Shown: in pieces, positions 15,888 through 24,897 of the stretch | Numbering within the stretch: the stretch's first letter is position 1 | How the letters are laid out: each line of letters opens with the position of its first letter | From: Chitinophagales bacterium | Lineage (GTDB): Bacteria; Bacteroidota; Bacteroidia; Chitinophagales; Chitinophagaceae | Assembly (NCBI GenBank): GCA_017303415.1 | Contig: JAFLBJ010000001.1 | Location: 2,356,001-2,420,000 of the forward strand | Reading direction: 5' to 3' | Length of the DNA: 64,000 bases | Program-made: the position numbers and the translations under genes | Notes under the pieces: model-generated | Told to the model about the DNA's origin: nothing | Databases searched by the model: none | What the model saw: only the letters and a program-made list of their open reading frames with translations

Positions 15888-18131
15888 TTACCCTTTCCCA
15901 TTGGATGGAACCTCCACATCCTCCAAAACATGGGGAGTGATGGGTATCTCCACCAGCAGCTGGCAACCTTTTCCCGGTTCGGACAGCACAAGGGCGGTGC
16001 CATTATAGGATTCAGCGCGGTTATGTACATTGGTTAGTCCGATTCCATTTCGTTTATGCGTGGTATCGAACCCTACCCCATTGTCTTCGATCCGCATACT
16101 GATAAATCCTTCGAAGGCCTTTATCTGTAAATTAATCTCCGAGGCCTTAGCGTATTTATCAATGTTGTGCAGTTGTTCCTGAGCGATACGGTAAAGTGTT
16201 TCCTTAACCAATGCAGGTATTTCCTGTTCCAGCACTCCTTCGATCTTCAGGTTTGTTTTCCTTTCCACATTGTGATATTGGCTAAGGAGATTGGTCATTT
16301 CATCTCCCAGGCTGCTTTCTGCAAACCGGGGCATGACCATTCGGTGCGACAGGTTTCTGGTTTCCGTGATAGCTTCTTGAATATTCTCTAAACTCTCCTG
16401 AATAAATGTGTTGGATTTGTCTGGATGTGAAAGGGAAAAGGCCAGTTTCATTTTTATGGCAGCCAGCAATTGACTAATGTTGTCATGTAGCTCCCTGCCA
16501 AGTTCATTTCTTTCCTTCTCCTGGCCCCTGATCATAGCCCTGGTAATTTTCTTTTGCTCCTGTAGTTTGAGTTGGAGACGTTCCTGTTCCATCGCTTTCA
16601 ATTTCTCCTGCGCTTTAATGCGTTCGGTAATATCCATCATGGCCCCTACCATTCGGAATGGTTTGCCATCCCCAGTAAACAGTGTATATCCGCAATCCAG
16701 CACATGTGCGATATCTCCGTCCGCTTTAAGAAATCGGTATTCATCATTCCAATAGGCTTTATTCTTTCGAATGAATGAATACATTCTACTTACAACTCTT
16801 TCTTTATCATCCGGGTGGATCCGATCATCCCATGACCTGAAATCAAGCGGTGTCGTTTCCCTGTCATAGCCAAAATGGGTGTAGTAGTTGTCGCTCCACC
16901 AAAACTTATCGGTCAACAGGTCCCAGTCCCAGATGATATCATTGGTAGCCTTGGTGACCATTTCAAATCGTTCATTCTGAAGGCGAATTTCTTCTGCCGA
17001 CTTGCGCATGGCTGTGATGTTACGCGAGAAACAGGCCGTTCCAATGACTTCCTCTTTCTCATAAACAGGGTAAAAAGAAATTTCAGCCCAGGTATCCTCC
17101 GGTAGGTCGAAATGCTCCACCACGGTGAATGCCTCCCCTTTCATGGCCCGATGAAGATAATCCTCGAATGACTTAATATTGATGTTGGCCAGTTGCGGGT
17201 CATAAAGGGATAATCCCTTAAAAGGTTTTACGCCGGTTAACCATTCCGCCCATCTGTTAAAGGAATTATTGGAAGTAATAAGCCGGCATTCCTTATCCAT
17301 GCTCCAAATCAGGTCTCTGGTATTATTTATAAGCGACTGAAGGTTATTATGATCAAATTCAATTTGCCGATGGGCCAATATGCGGTCCGTAATATCCCTT
17401 CCTACAGCCATAAATTCTCCCCCGGGGAGTTTTCGTATTACCAGTTCTACTTCAATATGGCCTCCATCTTTGGCCTGTATCCGACGATGCTGAAATACAG
17501 GTTTATCATCTTTTACCAAATTCATGTCAATCGGCTGATCAGCCAGTCCTTCGGCTTCTAGCAAGTCAGAAATGTGCATGGCTTGCAGTTCCTGAAGCGT
17601 ATAGCCGGTGTTTAAACAGGCACTTGAATTGGCATCTACTATTTGGCCTGTAGCAGAATAGATCAGGACCCCGTCAAAAGCTTGCTCCACCAGGGTTCTG
17701 TATTTTTCTTCGCTTGCTTTTAATTGTTCGGTAACCAGGCGGCTTTCTTTTTCGGCCTGGTGTTGTTTGATGGCCGATTCTATCGAATTAGGCAGGCGCT
17801 CAGGCCGGTCTTTAAGAATGTAATCATCGGCCCCCTTTTTGATCATGGAAACGGCGAACTCCTCGGAAACAGTGCCGGTAACCATGATAAAGGGAATGGG
17901 CAAATCCATGCGTTTAAAATCTTCCAAGGCCTCCGTAGCGCTATACCGGGGCAGTTCATTATCAGCGAGAATGACGTCAGGTGAAAAAGTTTTAAGGGCA
18001 TCGAGATAATCGGTTCTGTTCGATACCCAATGGTATACAATGTCCATTCCCGAGCGTTTGAGCAGGCGAATGGCCATTTCTGCATCCAGACGATCATCTT
18101 CTAATAGAAGTACCTTTAAAGGAACTTTCAT
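15888..18131 (-). CDS. Hybrid sensor: receiver domain, PAS repeats and HisKA_3 histidine kinase
   Basis: Cytoplasmic signalling protein of 747 residues with no membrane segment. Order: receiver domain (about 1-125, acidic E11/D12/D13, phospho-acceptor D57 in ILADNELP), a PAS domain starting near KYRTLVEQAF, two more PAS domains, then a HisKA_3-type dimerisation domain with GRELHDNISQ (phospho-histidine H549) and a HATPase domain with EDNGVGFD and GIGLTNVHNRAE. The kinase part resembles the NarX/UhpB class. The N-terminal receiver can take phosphate from another kinase, presumably the product of the gene it overlaps by 4 bases (18128-18131). No DNA-binding regulator lies beside it. Confidence 0.92.
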   Translation of the reverse strand: MKVPLKVLLLEDDRLDAEMAIRLLKRSGMDIVYHWVSNRTDYLDALKTFSPDVILADNELPRYSATEALEDFKRMDLPIPFIMVTGTVSEEFAVSMIKKGADDYILKDRPERLPNSIESAIKQHQAEKESRLVTEQLKASEEKYRTLVEQAFDGVLIYSATGQIVDANSSACLNTGYTLQELQAMHISDLLEAEGLADQPIDMNLVKDDKPVFQHRRIQAKDGGHIEVELVIRKLPGGEFMAVGRDITDRILAHRQIEFDHNNLQSLINNTRDLIWSMDKECRLITSNNSFNRWAEWLTGVKPFKGLSLYDPQLANINIKSFEDYLHRAMKGEAFTVVEHFDLPEDTWAEISFYPVYEKEEVIGTACFSRNITAMRKSAEEIRLQNERFEMVTKATNDIIWDWDLLTDKFWWSDNYYTHFGYDRETTPLDFRSWDDRIHPDDKERVVSRMYSFIRKNKAYWNDEYRFLKADGDIAHVLDCGYTLFTGDGKPFRMVGAMMDITERIKAQEKLKAMEQERLQLKLQEQKKITRAMIRGQEKERNELGRELHDNISQLLAAIKMKLAFSLSHPDKSNTFIQESLENIQEAITETRNLSHRMVMPRFAESSLGDEMTNLLSQYHNVERKTNLKIEGVLEQEIPALVKETLYRIAQEQLHNIDKYAKASEINLQIKAFEGFISMRIEDNGVGFDTTHKRNGIGLTNVHNRAESYNGTALVLSEPGKGCQLLVEIPITPHVLEDVEVPSNGKG

Positions 18132-18685
18132 GATCTATTAGATTTAGGTGGTGTAATATTTTCCAGTTGCTTGTCATCCAATTCAGGAAGGGTAAAATAA
18201 AAGCATGCACCTGCATTTTCCGCACTGGTGGCCCATACCCTGCCTCCATGTTTATTTATTATTTTTTCAACAATGGCCAACCCCACCCCGGTTCCTTCAA
18301 ATTCATCTGTGGTATGGAGGCGTTGAAAGACTTTAAATAGCTTATTGACGTATTTCATATCAAATCCAACCCCGTTATCTTTCACATAAAAAACGGTTTC
18401 TCCATTCTCTTTATACGCGCCGATTTGGATAGTGGGCTGCGGATTTCCCCGGGAATATTTGATCGCATTACCGATCAGGTTGATCCATACCTGCCGAAGC
18501 GAAGTGATATCACCGTAGCTGGAATGAAGCTCCTGAATATCATAGGATACACGATTCGTTTCCGTTTTCTGCTCCATGGAAGCGATCAATTGATAAATCA
18601 TTTCCCGGGTATCAAATCGTACTTTTTCCAATTCCTGCCTGCCCAGGCGCGAGAAACTCAGCAGATCATCGATCAGGTTTCCCAT
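18128..18685 (-). CDS. C-terminal ATPase fragment of the split PAS histidine kinase
   Basis: Reading frame of 185 residues beginning at ATG 18683-18685, in the same frame as the kinase upstream and separated from it by a TAA and a few codons. It starts with MGNLIDDLLSFSRLGRQEL, which is normally the second helix of a HisKA domain. A full HATPase domain follows: N-box INLIGNAIKYSRG, G1 VKDNGVGFD and G2 GTGVGLAIVEKII. It lacks a phospho-histidine and input domain. It may be translated separately and complement the upstream part, or be dead. It overlaps the next kinase gene by 4 bases. Confidence 0.85.
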   Translation of the reverse strand: MGNLIDDLLSFSRLGRQELEKVRFDTREMIYQLIASMEQKTETNRVSYDIQELHSSYGDITSLRQVWINLIGNAIKYSRGNPQPTIQIGAYKENGETVFYVKDNGVGFDMKYVNKLFKVFQRLHTTDEFEGTGVGLAIVEKIINKHGGRVWATSAENAGACFYFTLPELDDKQLENITPPKSNRS

Positions 18686-18700
18686 CCGTATGGTATTCTC

Positions 18701-21700
18701 TTAGATGATGCGCGTGATCCGTTTGGCTTCATCATCCAATTGAGAGGCATAATCCTCCTGTAAAATATCGGCAAATCCATTGATGCCCCGGAGTGGTGCA
18801 CGCAGGTCATGGGAAACTGAATAGGCAAATGACTCCAATTCCTCATTCGTTTTCTGCAATTGGCGGGTTCGAATCCTTACCTTTTCCTCCAGTTCTGCAT
18901 TGATGTTCTTGATTCGTTCTTCTGCATGTTTTCGGTCTGTGATGTCCAGGTGAAACCCATCCCATACTATGCGACCGTCATTTATTACCCGGGGTGTAGA
19001 GACAATAAGTAACCACCTGATCCCATGCGATTGGGAACGAGCCCTCACTTCGATTTTAAAAGGCGTCATGTTTTCATAGGACTCCAATTCGCGCTGAATA
19101 AAAGCAGGTCTGTCTTCCTCCAGGATCATGTCATATAAAATGGAAGGATCTTTGATTACTTCTTCTGGAGTTCGTCCAGTCAGCCGGGTTACTTCTGAAC
19201 TTACCATGGTAAATTCCCGGGTGCCATCGGTTGCCCCGATTAATTGAAAAATCATTACACCAGGCAGGTTATTACTTAAGGTTTGAAGCTGTGCCCCTTG
19301 CTCAAGTATCTTTTCTTCCTGATTTTTACTCTCCGTATTATCCATTATGATTCCATGCCAGATAATAGATTGTTTGTTTTCCCGTATTGGGAGCGAGTGC
19401 GCTTTTAACCAGCGAAGACCCTTCACCGGGTGATGATACCTGAACTCTTTTTGGTAAGGCTCCAGGTATTTAGCTGATTTAATAATACTATTTACCAGTT
19501 CAAGCCGGTCTTCCGGACAGGATTCTTTAAGAAAATCTTCAAAACCGGCATTTATGACCTCTGGGGAGTATCCAAAGATTTCTAAAAAGGCATTGCTACC
19601 GTATACAAAGCTCATCTTGTTTTCCCTTTCTAACCGGAAGGAATAGATAAGGCCGGGTGAGGTAAGCGCAATCGAAGCCAGTTTATCCCGCTCTTCTTTC
19701 AATGCATTGATGGCATTCACCCGTTCAGTAATATCCACCGAAAGCACGAATACCCCTTCAGGTATTGGTTGGAAACTCAACTCAAACCAGGAAGTTGTAC
19801 CATCCGGGTAAACAAATTTGTTCTCCAGGTGCTGCGGGGTTCTATCTTCAAAACATCGTTGGAATACAGCGTGCAATTCGGTATCTTCTATATTTGGATA
19901 AATATCGAATATTGAAAAACCAATTAATTCCTCCCGTTTTCGGCGGGCCTGTTTAACTACCGCGTTATTTACGTATAAATATCTCCACTCAAAATCCAGG
20001 ATCTGAATCCCTTCCAGCATATTATCCAGGGTTTCCCGATAACGTATTTCATTTGACCGAAGCAGGTCTTGTGCTTCCTTTTTCTCCGTAATGTCATTGG
20101 CGAGGATCAAACGGGATTTTTTACCCTCAAATTGAATATGATGCGCAATGATTTCCACCCAGATCAGGGAGCCGTCTTTCTTCTGATGTTGCCATACGCC
20201 CCGATAGCCATCATTCAGCTGTTTAATATTTGGATTATTTTCGCGTCGGAAGGAGTCCCGGGTGTTGACCGGTCGAATATCCTCTGCTGTCATGGACAGG
20301 AATTCTTCCCTTGAATAGCCATATTTCTGAATGGCCATTTCATTTACATCCAGGAATTTAAATGTCCCAACCTCAATTACCCACATCGGTATGGGGTTAT
20401 GGTGAAAGAGGTACCTGTATTTTTGTTCCGATCTCCTGATCTCATCGGTCCGGATGCGGACCTTTTCCTCAAGGGATTCATTACTTTGCTTCAATTGATA
20501 TTCCAACGATTTCTGCAAACTGATATCATGACTTACGGAAATGAATCCAGTCACCATTCCCGATTCGCTCAGAATACTGGTAACGGACGTTAAAACAGGA
20601 ACTTTGCTCCCGTTTTTATTGATCTTGTAAACTTCACCTGTCCACCCCCCGGTATCTGCCAGGTGCTTTGAAACGGTTTCCAGCCAACCCGATTCCGGTT
20701 CATACGATACCAATTCGGTGGCTTTTCTTCCGATTACTTCTTTCGCGGTGTATCCAAACAACCGCTGTGCTCCATAATTCCAGCTGGTGATCGAAAAGTC
20801 GGGGCCCATAGTATAAATTGCTTCTTTAGCCTGGTTAACCTGACGGGAAAGAGAATCTAATTGCATGCGCTCCTCCAGACGGCCCGTTATATCCCGAATA
20901 GAGGCCGCCATGAGTGTTTCACCATCCGTTTTAATGGGAGCCAGTGAGATATCTGTCATGACGATTGATCCATCTTTTCTCATTCCAGGTAATTCCCTGC
21001 CTCCTTCCTTGATCCGTTGGTTGTGCTGCCGCATGTATTTTTCGCGCAATTGCTCATGGGCCCGCTGCATGGTTGGGGGAAGGAGCATCTCAATTCGTTT
21101 ACCAATCATTTCCTCCCGGCGGTAACCAAAAATTTCTTCCGCCCTCCAGTTTACCATTTTTATATTTCCATCCTCACCAGAGATAATAAGTGCATCCGGA
21201 GCTGCTTCTACCAGGGATTTAAATTTATCCTGATCCTGTTTCTGAAAGATTACCCCTTTGAGCACTCTCGAATAAAATACCAAACTTAACCCCAGTACCA
21301 GAATCAGAAAACCATATAGCAGATTGTTCAACCTGACGATATACGTGGAAAAGAATTCTTTCCGGTTGACCAGAATGGTCATTTCTTCATCCTCTATATT
21401 TCTGGCAAATCGTCTTATTTGTGTGGTGACAGACAAATTCTGTTCAAGTTCCACCCATCTGGCCGCGCTATCATGAAGACCCGCCTTATCAAGACGAATC
21501 AAGATTTCTGCATTTTGAACACGTATTTTTACATACTTATCCAGTGAATCGATCCATTTAAGTTGATTGGGGTTATCGGCAATGGATGAACGAAGGATAG
21601 CGATCTGACGATGAATGGAGTCCTTCCCTACTTCTGTTTGAAGCAAGTGCTGGGCGTTTCCTGTTAGTACAAAAGTGCGGGCCCCATTTTGAATATCCAT

Positions 21701-21877
21701 GGAGGCTGTCATCAGATTCCGCAAGGTGGTCAAAACAACCCGCGAGCGTGACAGCATATTTGAGGTATTGCGAATCTGTTTCTGCTGGTACAAGGAAAAC
21801 CCAAAGACGAGTAGGATCGTCAAAAGCGCTGTGATCAATGACGCTTTAATGATCTGTTTGGTGATAAGGAAGTTCAC
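18701..21877 (-). CDS. CHASE3-PAS histidine kinase, truncated after the HisKA first helix
   Basis: Membrane sensor of 1058 residues starting at GTG 21875-21877; an in-frame TAA lies just upstream and no earlier start exists. Residues about 12-30 and 185-205 are membrane segments flanking a CHASE3-like periplasmic domain. Six PAS domains follow, starting near KFKSLVEAAPDAL, QVNQAKEAIYTM, KYRYLFHHNPIPM, RYRETLDNMLEG, KLASIALTSPGL and QTLSNNLPGVMI. A coiled coil leads into HisKA with SYSVSHDLRAPLRG (H1023). The frame ends at a TAA (18701-18703) inside the dimerisation domain. The missing helix and ATPase continue in the same frame downstream. Without them this part cannot autophosphorylate. Confidence 0.9.
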   Translation of the reverse strand: MNFLITKQIIKASLITALLTILLVFGFSLYQQKQIRNTSNMLSRSRVVLTTLRNLMTASMDIQNGARTFVLTGNAQHLLQTEVGKDSIHRQIAILRSSIADNPNQLKWIDSLDKYVKIRVQNAEILIRLDKAGLHDSAARWVELEQNLSVTTQIRRFARNIEDEEMTILVNRKEFFSTYIVRLNNLLYGFLILVLGLSLVFYSRVLKGVIFQKQDQDKFKSLVEAAPDALIISGEDGNIKMVNWRAEEIFGYRREEMIGKRIEMLLPPTMQRAHEQLREKYMRQHNQRIKEGGRELPGMRKDGSIVMTDISLAPIKTDGETLMAASIRDITGRLEERMQLDSLSRQVNQAKEAIYTMGPDFSITSWNYGAQRLFGYTAKEVIGRKATELVSYEPESGWLETVSKHLADTGGWTGEVYKINKNGSKVPVLTSVTSILSESGMVTGFISVSHDISLQKSLEYQLKQSNESLEEKVRIRTDEIRRSEQKYRYLFHHNPIPMWVIEVGTFKFLDVNEMAIQKYGYSREEFLSMTAEDIRPVNTRDSFRRENNPNIKQLNDGYRGVWQHQKKDGSLIWVEIIAHHIQFEGKKSRLILANDITEKKEAQDLLRSNEIRYRETLDNMLEGIQILDFEWRYLYVNNAVVKQARRKREELIGFSIFDIYPNIEDTELHAVFQRCFEDRTPQHLENKFVYPDGTTSWFELSFQPIPEGVFVLSVDITERVNAINALKEERDKLASIALTSPGLIYSFRLERENKMSFVYGSNAFLEIFGYSPEVINAGFEDFLKESCPEDRLELVNSIIKSAKYLEPYQKEFRYHHPVKGLRWLKAHSLPIRENKQSIIWHGIIMDNTESKNQEEKILEQGAQLQTLSNNLPGVMIFQLIGATDGTREFTMVSSEVTRLTGRTPEEVIKDPSILYDMILEEDRPAFIQRELESYENMTPFKIEVRARSQSHGIRWLLIVSTPRVINDGRIVWDGFHLDITDRKHAEERIKNINAELEEKVRIRTRQLQKTNEELESFAYSVSHDLRAPLRGINGFADILQEDYASQLDDEAKRITRII

Positions 21878-21939
21878 AGTGAAATTGGTGGTGGTTTACG
21901 AATAGCAATTAAATGAAGAAATACCGGAGATTAACTGAT

Positions 21940-22001
21940 ACAGGTCTTTAAATCTCCTGATTTAGACCATAATATTAGGTATTCATATACGAAAGACCTG
22001 T
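21940..22001. repeat. Perfect 10-bp inverted repeat upstream of the kinase operon
   Basis: ACAGGTCTTT (21940-21949) and AAAGACCTGT (21992-22001) are exact reverse complements, 42 bp apart. A shorter competing pair, GGAGATT (21926-21932) and AATCTCC (21950-21956), overlaps the same area. The element lies 60-125 bp upstream of the kinase GTG and could be a leader structure or an operator pair. Confidence 0.5.
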
Positions 22002-22020
22002 GGTAACGGTAACCGTTACC
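22002..22020. promoter_or_regulatory. Candidate operator: 19-bp palindrome
   Basis: GGTAACGGTAACCGTTACC is symmetric around a central A, with nine paired positions on each side. Size and symmetry fit a site for a dimeric repressor. It stands between the EF-G2-like gene's end and the kinase operon's start, so the kinase operon is the likely target. No regulator gene is adjacent. Confidence 0.45.
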
Positions 22021-22069
22021 CAAAAAATAAGTGTTTTTACTTAGATGACTGATTCCCAAAAAAGGCTGT

Positions 22070-22096
22070 AAAAAAAAGAGCCTCCTGAGAGGCTCT
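22070..22096 (-). terminator. Intrinsic terminator of the EF-G2-like gene
   Basis: Arms AGAGCCTC (22077-22084) and GAGGCTCT (22089-22096) form a perfect 8-bp stem with a 4-base loop. The minus-strand T-run comes from the A-run at 22070-22076. It starts 22 bases after the stop. Confidence 0.9.
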
Positions 22097-22117
22097 ATAC
22101 AGTTTTGATAAAATGTA

Positions 22118-24253
22118 TCAGGCCAATTCCAATTTTTCTTCTTTATTGTACTCTTCGGTTAGTTTTTTCTGGAGTTCAAACGATACCGGAGCGTACTCCT
22201 GAAAATGCATTTTGAATTTGGCCCGACCCTGCGTAATGCTTCGGATTGCGGAAGAATACCCATCCATTTCCGCCAGGGGAACACGGGCAATGATTTTTTG
22301 GAAATGTCCTTCGGTATCCATGCCTTCCACAATGGCACGACGGGTTTGAAGGTCACCCATAACGGATCCGGTCAGGTCATCCGGGCAAAGCACTTCAACA
22401 TGGTAAATGGGTTCGAGTAATTGAGGGTCGGCCATATTGAAAGCGGAGCGGAATGCCTGCAGACCAGCGATCTTGAAACTGATATCATTGCTGTCTACCG
22501 GGTGCATCTTCCCATCAAATACTGATACCCGAATGTCCCGCACATAGGACCCGGTCAACGGACCTTCCTGCATTTTTTCCATTACCCCTTTCATGATCGA
22601 GGGCAAAAAGCGGGTATCTATGGCGCCACCCACTATGCAATTGTAGAATACCAGTTTACCACCCCAGTCTAGTGGATATTCATCCCGTCCTCTCACGTTC
22701 AGACCTTTTGGATCCGGCATTCCTTCATACCAGGGTTCGATCCGCATATGAACCTCTCCAAATTGACCGGCGCCTCCTGACTGTTTTTTATGCCGGTACA
22801 TGCTTTCGGCCATTTTCCGGATGGTTTCCCGGTAGGGTATCCGTGGGCGTGTGAATTTAACTTCCACTTTATGGAGGTTTTCGATCTTCCACCGGGCTAC
22901 GGCAAGGTGCATATCGCCCTGGCAATACACCAGGGTTTGTTTCAATTCAGGGGATACTTCCACCAGAAACGTAGGATCTTCTTCTCGTAACTGATGTAGT
23001 GCCTGCGCCAGTTTTTCCTCGTCACCCTTTTTAGCGGGTTCAATGGCCACGCTGAGATTAGGGTTGGGGAATTGTATGGGGTCTAGCTCCAGGTTCTTGC
23101 CTTTGATATGCAAGGTGTTGTTGACGTGCGTGTTTCTAAGTTTAAGCGTTGCACCAATATCTCCGGCAACCAACTCATTGACCGGAACCCGTTTGTTCCC
23201 TTCCATTAAAAAGAGCTGGTTGAATTTCTCGGTAACACCTGTGGATTCATTTACCAATTCCATGGCGGACTTCAGTGTACCGGAGAATACCTTGAAATAG
23301 GACATATCGCCCACATGGGGTTCTGAAACAGTTTTATAAATGAATAAGCAGACGGGGCCGTTGGGGTCACATTCAAGTTTATCCCCTGCAGAGGTCAATT
23401 GGGGAGGCATTTCATTGGCACTTGGACATACATTATCGATGAAACCCATCAGGCGCCCACTCCCCATATCGCGGACTGCAGATAGACAGAACACAGGGAA
23501 GATATCGTGGTTAATGAGTGAGCGTTTCAATCCAACCCGCATTTCATCCTCATCCAATTCGCCTTTTTCGAGATAATGTTCCATCAGGGTCTCATCATTC
23601 ACAGCAACGGCTTCAACGAGGTCCTGGTGTAGTTTGTTGGCGCGTTCTTTTTCTTCTTCGGGAATGGGTAGTTTTTCCGGTTTACCTCCTTCCATCGGAA
23701 ACTTGTACATCGTCATTTTAAGTACATCGATGATGGCGTTGAATCCAAGTCCCTGGTTGAGGGGGTATTGAACCACGGTGACATGAGGGCCAAAATGATC
23801 ACGGGCCTGCATAACGGTTCGATCAAAATCGGCTTTATCCTGGTCGAGTTTATTTACCGCCAGGATCATTGGGGTTTTAAATTTTTCGGTGTATTCCCAG
23901 ATCACATCGGTTCCTACTTCAACGCCCATGGAGGCATTGAGGAGCATGACACCGGTGTCGGCTACGCGAAGAGCGGAAATCACTTCCCCTGTAAAATCAT
24001 CATATCCTGGTGTGTCAATGATATTGATCTTATACCCTTTCCATTTGGTGTGCATGAGTTTGGAGAAGATCGAATTACCTCGCTCTTGTTCCAATTCATG
24101 ATAGTCACCAACAGTATTCTTTTCTTCAATGGTGCCGCGGCGGTTGATGATCCCTGCTTCAAACAGCATACATTCCGCTAAGGTGGTCTTACCAGTACCG
24201 GCATGGCCCAGTAAGACTATATTTTTTACGTGTGAGGTATCAAATTCTGGCAT
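22118..24253 (-). CDS. EF-G2-type elongation factor G paralog with altered GTPase centre
   Basis: Translational GTPase family protein of 711 residues with all five EF-G domains. G1 is GHAGTGKT (16-23), G4 is NKLD and G5 is SA in CLSAVRDMG. The G3 motif reads DTPGYDD: Tyr84 stands where EF-G and EF-Tu have the catalytic histidine (DTPGH). The switch I threonine region also differs (ERGNSIFSK). The sequence matches, from memory, the Bacteroides EF-G2 group, a ribosome translocase reported to work without GTP hydrolysis and to matter in starvation. Domain IV has YRHKKQSGGAGQFGEV. The gene is monocistronic with its own terminator. Canonical fusA is not in the window. Confidence 0.9.
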   Translation of the reverse strand: MPEFDTSHVKNIVLLGHAGTGKTTLAECMLFEAGIINRRGTIEEKNTVGDYHELEQERGNSIFSKLMHTKWKGYKINIIDTPGYDDFTGEVISALRVADTGVMLLNASMGVEVGTDVIWEYTEKFKTPMILAVNKLDQDKADFDRTVMQARDHFGPHVTVVQYPLNQGLGFNAIIDVLKMTMYKFPMEGGKPEKLPIPEEEKERANKLHQDLVEAVAVNDETLMEHYLEKGELDEDEMRVGLKRSLINHDIFPVFCLSAVRDMGSGRLMGFIDNVCPSANEMPPQLTSAGDKLECDPNGPVCLFIYKTVSEPHVGDMSYFKVFSGTLKSAMELVNESTGVTEKFNQLFLMEGNKRVPVNELVAGDIGATLKLRNTHVNNTLHIKGKNLELDPIQFPNPNLSVAIEPAKKGDEEKLAQALHQLREEDPTFLVEVSPELKQTLVYCQGDMHLAVARWKIENLHKVEVKFTRPRIPYRETIRKMAESMYRHKKQSGGAGQFGEVHMRIEPWYEGMPDPKGLNVRGRDEYPLDWGGKLVFYNCIVGGAIDTRFLPSIMKGVMEKMQEGPLTGSYVRDIRVSVFDGKMHPVDSNDISFKIAGLQAFRSAFNMADPQLLEPIYHVEVLCPDDLTGSVMGDLQTRRAIVEGMDTEGHFQKIIARVPLAEMDGYSSAIRSITQGRAKFKMHFQEYAPVSFELQKKLTEEYNKEEKLELA

Positions 24254-24364
24254 GGCAATAGTTTTAAATGTTGAGTGGCAAATTTTTTAAAGAATAGGGG
24301 ATTTGCCCATGAACCCCGTTAGTTCATGCGGTGAAAAAGATCAGTTGGGCGGATTATCAGTCTT

Positions 24365-24745
24365 CTATTGCGTTCGGTGAGTGAAGTCGGTAAAGGCCTG
24401 ACGGAGTTCATTGAGTGTAAGCTCCAGGCGGTTATGTTCTTCAAGGAGTGATTCGTGGTCTTGCTGTGTTTCTTCTGTGATCTGGCCCTGATGGGCGACG
24501 GATTCAAAGCTAACACGTCGGTCGTGTGCTTTAACCAATTGTTTCAGGTCGTGAATGTTGATGAGCTGGATGTGAAACTGGTTGTGGTAATGTTCTACTT
24601 CGGTGAGTTGTTCGCGGGAGAGAGGGCGGTTGGCAAGTTCCTGGAGTTGGCTTTTGAACCCGTTGATCTGTTCGCGTTGGGAACGAAGTGAAGCCCTCCA
24701 GTCACTGCATTCCCTGGTCATAAGCGAGATGTCTGTTTGCACCAT
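24365..24745 (-). CDS. Small coiled-coil protein of unknown function
   Basis: Predicted protein of 126 residues, rich in Gln, Glu, His and Leu with heptad-like spacing along most of its length (for example REQINGFKSQLQELANR and HNRLELTLNELRQAF). It has no signal peptide or membrane segment, so it should be cytoplasmic and form a coiled coil. I do not recognise the family. It lies 111 bp upstream of the EF-G2-like gene on the same strand; whether they share a transcript is open. ATG 24743-24745 is the only sensible start. Confidence 0.65.
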   Translation of the reverse strand: MVQTDISLMTRECSDWRASLRSQREQINGFKSQLQELANRPLSREQLTEVEHYHNQFHIQLINIHDLKQLVKAHDRRVSFESVAHQGQITEETQQDHESLLEEHNRLELTLNELRQAFTDFTHRTQ

Positions 24746-24897
24746 GGGATTTGATTTAGAAATGAAGAAAATAGGTTTTCGTCCAAATCGTCAATTACTC
24801 TTTCGTTGATTTCCCTGGTCGGATTGATATGATCTAATTTACACCCCTATTTCAGTAAAAACAAGTGATTTTTATGCACATGACCAATATCAGAAGC

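Larger units (their letters stand above)
18128..21877 (-). pseudogene. Full extent of the kinase interrupted by an in-frame TAA
   Basis: The two preceding frames are one 1250-codon gene apart from TAA at 18701-18703. Around it the encoded order RITRII-stop-ENTIRMGNLIDDLL matches an unbroken HisKA domain, where a Lys, Glu or Gln would normally stand. A single base change explains it. True mutation and base-calling error cannot be told apart here. Confidence 0.7.

Noticed and set aside
18701-18703. Stop codon as recoding or selenocysteine site
   Set aside because: The codon is TAA, not TGA, with no slippery run nearby. Mutation or sequencing error is simpler.
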